Source: Clavibacter phaseoli
GTDB lineage: Bacteria > Actinomycetota > Actinomycetes > Actinomycetales > Microbacteriaceae
DNA: 64,000 nucleotides
Assembly (NCBI RefSeq): GCF_021922925.1
Contig: NZ_CP040786.1
Span: forward strand, 682,001 to 746,000
Reading direction: 5' to 3'
Made by a program: the position numbers and the translations under genes. Every line of letters starts with the position of its first letter. Within the stretch, counting starts at the first letter, position 1. The notes beneath the pieces were generated by a model. It saw only the letters and a program-made list of their open reading frames with translations, made no database searches and was not told the DNA's origin. Positions 60,987 to 64,000 of this stretch are shown piece after piece.

Positions 60987-61334
60987 GTGAAGATCAGCCA
61001 CCAGCGTCACTTCGTGGTCGCGGCCGAGGTGCTGCACCTGCCGAAGGCGGCGGATCGGCTCGGCATCTCGCGCGCGAAGCTCGCCTCCTCCATCCGCGCG
61101 ATCGAGGAGCACTACGGCAAGGCCGTGTTCGACCCGCAGAGCACCGAGACGCGCCTCACGAAGACCGGCCGCCTCGCCTACGAGGAGGCCGTCGAGGAGC
61201 TGGCGAAGCCGTCCACCCCGCCCGAGGCGCCGAGGCCGCCGGCCGGCGGGAAGGCGAAGGCCTCCAAGGGCCAGGGCCGCGCGCCCGTGGTCAAGGGCCA
61301 GCCGAAGCCCTACAAGCGCACGCAGGGGCGCTGA
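60987..61334 (+). CDS. LysR-type HTH-only protein with basic tail (115 aa)
   Basis: Residues 1-68 match the LysR winged helix-turn-helix (HFVVAAEVLHLPKAADRLGI, ASSIRAIEEHYGKAVFD, RLTKTGRLAYEEA). The roughly 200-residue effector domain is absent. Instead a Pro/Lys/Gly-rich tail (PPAGGKAKASKGQGRAPVVK) of 45 residues follows. No remnant of an effector domain can be read downstream, so it is a real short form rather than a fresh frameshift. GTG with GAGAGG 9 nt upstream; TACCGT near 60943 is a possible -10. It may act as a DNA-binding or nucleoid-like protein. Confidence 0.8.
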   Translation: MKISHQRHFVVAAEVLHLPKAADRLGISRAKLASSIRAIEEHYGKAVFDPQSTETRLTKTGRLAYEEAVEELAKPSTPPEAPRPPAGGKAKASKGQGRAPVVKGQPKPYKRTQGR

Positions 61335-61354
61335 GACGCACGCAGGGGCGCTGA
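61317..61354 (+). repeat. Tandem duplication of the LysR-HTH gene 3' end
   Basis: The 18-mer CGCACGCAGGGGCGCTGA occurs at 61317-61334, including the last codons and stop, and again at 61337-61354. The second copy supplies the left arm of the following terminator. Confidence 0.85.
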
Positions 61355-61380
61355 CCGAGGATCGGATCAGCGCCCCTGCG
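61341..61380. terminator. Hairpin between convergent LysR-HTH and hydrolase genes
   Basis: A 14-bp stem CGCAGGGGCGCTGA with TCAGCGCCCCTGCG; the 12-nt loop contains a further CCGA/TCGG pairing with one bulged A. Confidence 0.75.
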
Positions 61381-61396
61381 CAGGTGGTGGTGCGAG

Positions 61397-62233
61397 CTAC
61401 TTCTTGAGGAACTCCAGCACGGCCTGGTTCCACTCCTCGGGGTGGCTGACCGTGACGCCGTGCGGGGCGTCCTTCACGACGTGCAGCTCCGAACCGGCGA
61501 TGGCCTGGTGCGTGCGCGCGCCGGATCCCTCGAACGGCACGGTCGCGTCGCTGTCGCCGTGGATGACGAGCGTCGGCACCGTGACCTTGGTGAGGTCGTC
61601 GCGGAAGTCCGTGGTCGCGAACGCGGCCATCGACGCGAGCGCCGCGTGCTTCTTCGACTGGTGCGCGAGCGCGATCGCCTCCTGGCGCTCCGCCTCGGTG
61701 ACCTTGAGGACGCCGTTCGCGGAGTAGAAGCCGGTCGTGAACTCGTCGTAGAAGGAGTCCTCGTCCTTGGTGAGGCCGGCGGTCATCTCGGCGGCCGCGT
61801 CCTTCGTGAGCGGGCCGTCCGGGTTGTCGTCGGTCTTCTCCAGGTACGGCGGCACCGCGGAGGCGAAGACGACGCTGTGCAGGCGCGCCTCGCCGCGGGT
61901 GCCGATGTAGCGGGCGATCTCGCCGCCGCCCATCGAGAACCCGACGAGCGTGACGTCGACGAGGTCGAGCTCGGAGAGCACCGCGTCGAGGTCCGACGCG
62001 AAGGTGTCGTAGTCGTAGCCCGTGAGCGGCTTGTCGCTGCGGCCGAAGCCGCGGCGGTCGTACGTGATGACGCGGTAGCCGGCGGCCTCGAACGCGGGCA
62101 CCTGCTTGCTCCAGGACTCCCCGGAGAGCGGCCAGCCGTGGATGAGGACGACGGGGCGGCCCGTGCCCCCGGTGTCGTCGACGTGCAGGTTCGTGTCCTT
62201 CAGGAGCCCGTGGTGGGCGGTGATCTCGGTCAT
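61397..62233 (-). CDS. Alpha/beta hydrolase, non-haem chloroperoxidase/arylesterase type
   Basis: A 278-residue enzyme. Oxyanion-region text LIHGWPLSGESW, nucleophile S100 in GFSMGGGE, acid in VIHGDSDATVPF and the C-terminal HGVTVSHPEEWNQAVLEFL are typical of the cofactor-free chloroperoxidase/arylesterase group. The likely activity is esterase or perhydrolase; the natural substrate is unknown. ATG with GAAGGA upstream. Divergent from the acyl-CoA synthetase gene. Confidence 0.92.
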   Translation of the reverse strand: MTEITAHHGLLKDTNLHVDDTGGTGRPVVLIHGWPLSGESWSKQVPAFEAAGYRVITYDRRGFGRSDKPLTGYDYDTFASDLDAVLSELDLVDVTLVGFSMGGGEIARYIGTRGEARLHSVVFASAVPPYLEKTDDNPDGPLTKDAAAEMTAGLTKDEDSFYDEFTTGFYSANGVLKVTEAERQEAIALAHQSKKHAALASMAAFATTDFRDDLTKVTVPTLVIHGDSDATVPFEGSGARTHQAIAGSELHVVKDAPHGVTVSHPEEWNQAVLEFLKK

Positions 62234-62357
62234 GCTGCGGTCCTTCCCTCACTGATGAGTTCGTGCACTACCAATTGCCTTCGGAGCCCGGCGCCGATCG
62301 GTGCGGTCTCCGGATCCCCTGCACCCGGCAGCGTGCCGCGGGCAGCAGGATGGACCC

Positions 62358-64000
62358 ATGCCCGAAGCCAACTCCTCCTACCGCGCCGCCCGTGACCTCT
62401 TGCAGGAGATGCGCACCGACCGGACATCCGCGGTCGAGCGCTTCCGCTGGCCCGACGTCGGGGACTCCTTCAACTGGGCCGTCGACTGGTTCGACGGCAT
62501 CGCGCGGGGGAACGACCGGGTGGCGCTGCGCGTCGTGGCGGGCGACGGATCCGAGCGCAGCCTCACCTTCGACGAGATGGCCACGCGCTCCGACCGCGTC
62601 GCGACCTGGCTCGTGGGGCTCGGCGTGCGGAAGGGCGACCACGTGATGCTCATGCTCGGCAACCGGGTCGAGCTGTGGGAGACGATGCTCGCGATCATGA
62701 AGGCGGGCGCCGTGATCCTGCCCACCTCCACCGTGCTCGGATCCGCGGACCTCACGGACCGCGTGGAGCGCGCGGGCGTGCGCCACGTCATCGCCGACCT
62801 GGCGCACACGGCCGTCTTCGACGACGTGCCGGGGGAGTACGCGCGCATCGCGATCGGCGCCGCGAGCGGGACGTCCGTGCCCGCGGGCTGGGCCGACTAC
62901 CGCGACGCGGACGACGCACCCGCGGACGAGGTCGGCGTCGAGGTCGCCTCCACGGATCCCGCGCTCGTCTACTTCACGTCCGGCACCACGAGCAAGCCGA
63001 AGATGGTCGTGCACACGCACGTCTCGTACCCGGTCGGCCACCTCACGACCGCCTACTGGCTGGGGCTCCAGCCCGGCGACGTGCACCTCGCCATCAGCTC
63101 GCCCGGCTGGGGCAAGCACGCGTGGAGCTGCTTCTTCGCGCCGTGGATCGCGGAGGCCACCGTCTTCGTGCACGACTACGCGCGCTTCGACGCGCACGCG
63201 CTCGTGGAGCAGCTCGACCGCGCCGAGGTCACGACGTTCTGCGCGCCGCCGACCGTCTGGCGCATGCTCATCCAGGCCGGGATCCGCGAGCGGCCGGGGA
63301 GGCTGCGGGAGATCATGTCCGCCGGCGAGCCGCTCAACCCCGAGGTCATCGCGCGCATCGAGGAGTGGTGGGGCCTCACGATCCGCGACGGCTACGGCCA
63401 GACGGAGACCACGGCCATCGTCGCGAACGCGCCCGGCGATCCCGTCGTGCCGGGCTCCATGGGCACGGCGCTCCCGGGCGTCGACCTCGTCCTCGTGGAT
63501 CCCGTGACGGGCGCCCCCGCCGACGAGGGCGAGATCTGCCTCGACCTCACCACCCGGCCCGTGAACCTCATGGCCGGGTACCTCGGCGACGAGGCCCGCA
63601 CGGCCGAGTCGCTGCGGGACGGGTTCTTCCACACGGGGGACGTCGCGCGCCGCGACGCCGACGGGACCATCACGTTCATCGGCCGCACCGACGACATCTT
63701 CAAGTCCTCCGACTACAAGGTCTCGCCGTTCGAGGTCGAGAGCGTGCTCATCGAGCACCCGGCGGTCGCGGAGGCCGCGGTCGTGGGCGCGCCCGACGAC
63801 GTGCGCCTCAACGTCGCGAAGGCGTACGTGCACCTCGCCGCCGGGTGGGAGCCCGACGAGGAGACCGCGCTCGCCGTGCTCAAGCACGCGCGCGAGAAGA
63901 GCCCCGCGTTCATGCGCGTGCGCCGCGTGGAGTTCGGCGAGCTGCCGAAGACCGCGTCGGGCAAGATCCGGCGGGTCGAGCTGCGGCAGCGCGAGGTGGC
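62358..64000 (+). CDS. Acyl-CoA synthetase (AMP-forming), 3' end outside window
   Basis: 547 residues are readable and the frame is open at the window end. The AMP-binding motif is YFTSGTTSKPKMVVHTH. It also has GYGQTET, YLGDEARTAESL followed by DGFFHTGDVARRDADG, the hinge IGRTDDIFKSSDYKVSP and the acyl-adenylate lysine motif PKTASGKIRR just before the edge. The pattern fits medium-chain or acetyl-CoA-type synthetases of the ACSM/AcsA group. ATG with a weak AGCAGGA upstream. Perhaps 5-30 residues are missing. The substrate acid is not known. Confidence 0.92.
   Translation, partial: MPEANSSYRAARDLLQEMRTDRTSAVERFRWPDVGDSFNWAVDWFDGIARGNDRVALRVVAGDGSERSLTFDEMATRSDRVATWLVGLGVRKGDHVMLMLGNRVELWETMLAIMKAGAVILPTSTVLGSADLTDRVERAGVRHVIADLAHTAVFDDVPGEYARIAIGAASGTSVPAGWADYRDADDAPADEVGVEVASTDPALVYFTSGTTSKPKMVVHTHVSYPVGHLTTAYWLGLQPGDVHLAISSPGWGKHAWSCFFAPWIAEATVFVHDYARFDAHALVEQLDRAEVTTFCAPPTVWRMLIQAGIRERPGRLREIMSAGEPLNPEVIARIEEWWGLTIRDGYGQTETTAIVANAPGDPVVPGSMGTALPGVDLVLVDPVTGAPADEGEICLDLTTRPVNLMAGYLGDEARTAESLRDGFFHTGDVARRDADGTITFIGRTDDIFKSSDYKVSPFEVESVLIEHPAVAEAAVVGAPDDVRLNVAKAYVHLAAGWEPDEETALAVLKHAREKSPAFMRVRRVEFGELPKTASGKIRRVELRQREV

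Overview
The window looks like chromosomal DNA of a high-GC actinobacterium of the family Microbacteriaceae, most like the plant-associated genus Clavibacter. The evidence is a GC content that looks above 70 percent outside the rRNA genes, frequent GTG starts with 4-bp stop/start overlaps, an actinobacterial 16S and 23S sequence, and gene content. The genus is inferred from recall; no database was searched.

Positions 1 to 27.5 kb are the conserved housekeeping block also known from Mycobacterium tuberculosis (Rv1688 to Rv1713 order): argH (partial), mpg, tyrS, a TPR protein, a HAD phosphatase, a 57-aa protein, tlyA, nadK, recN, pyrG, a Nudix hydrolase, xerD, parA, scpA, scpB, rluB, tyrA, cmk and der. 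A SatD-type gene pair sits on the opposite strand between mpg and tyrS. A complete rRNA operon (16S, 23S, 5S, no spacer tRNA, two candidate promoters, one terminator) sits between tyrS and the TPR gene. The TPR gene has a 60-bp repeat array and a run of 16 identical hexamers.

Positions 27.5 to 34.5 kb are more variable. There is an SfnB/DszC-like flavoprotein and a small membrane protein. A tRNA-Pro(GGG) is followed by a lower-GC stretch with three nuclease genes: an SRA-like domain fused to a PD-(D/E)XK nuclease, a GIY-YIG protein, and Vsr. Then come a DUF2510/PASTA protein and a GNAT enzyme.

Positions 34.6 to 47.3 kb form a catabolic cluster, probably for organosulfur or related compounds. 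It holds a full oligopeptide-type ABC importer, a luciferase-like monooxygenase, two CMD/AhpD-fold proteins and a VOC protein in one overlapping operon. A divergent MFS carrier and a DszA/NtaA-like plus SfnB-like pair follow. Pairs of ACGC-N-GCGT pseudo-palindromes lie 75 to 135 bp upstream of all the transcription units involved, including the separate SfnB-like gene near 28 kb. I propose that they mark a shared regulon.

Positions 47.4 to 64 kb carry paralogous membrane proteins, a DinB-fold protein, a DoxX-like protein, an M20D amidohydrolase, a ThrE-type exporter, a secreted cutinase-like polyester hydrolase and a VOC protein with a MerR-type promoter. They also carry a four-carbon sugar-acid operon (permease, DUF1537 kinase, PdxA2, GntR regulator) with a clear 21-bp operator, a MutT-like Nudix enzyme, a LysR-HTH-only protein, an alpha/beta hydrolase and a truncated acyl-CoA synthetase. 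Several single genes appear to be transcribed leaderless, with a -10 hexamer exactly 6 nt before the start codon.
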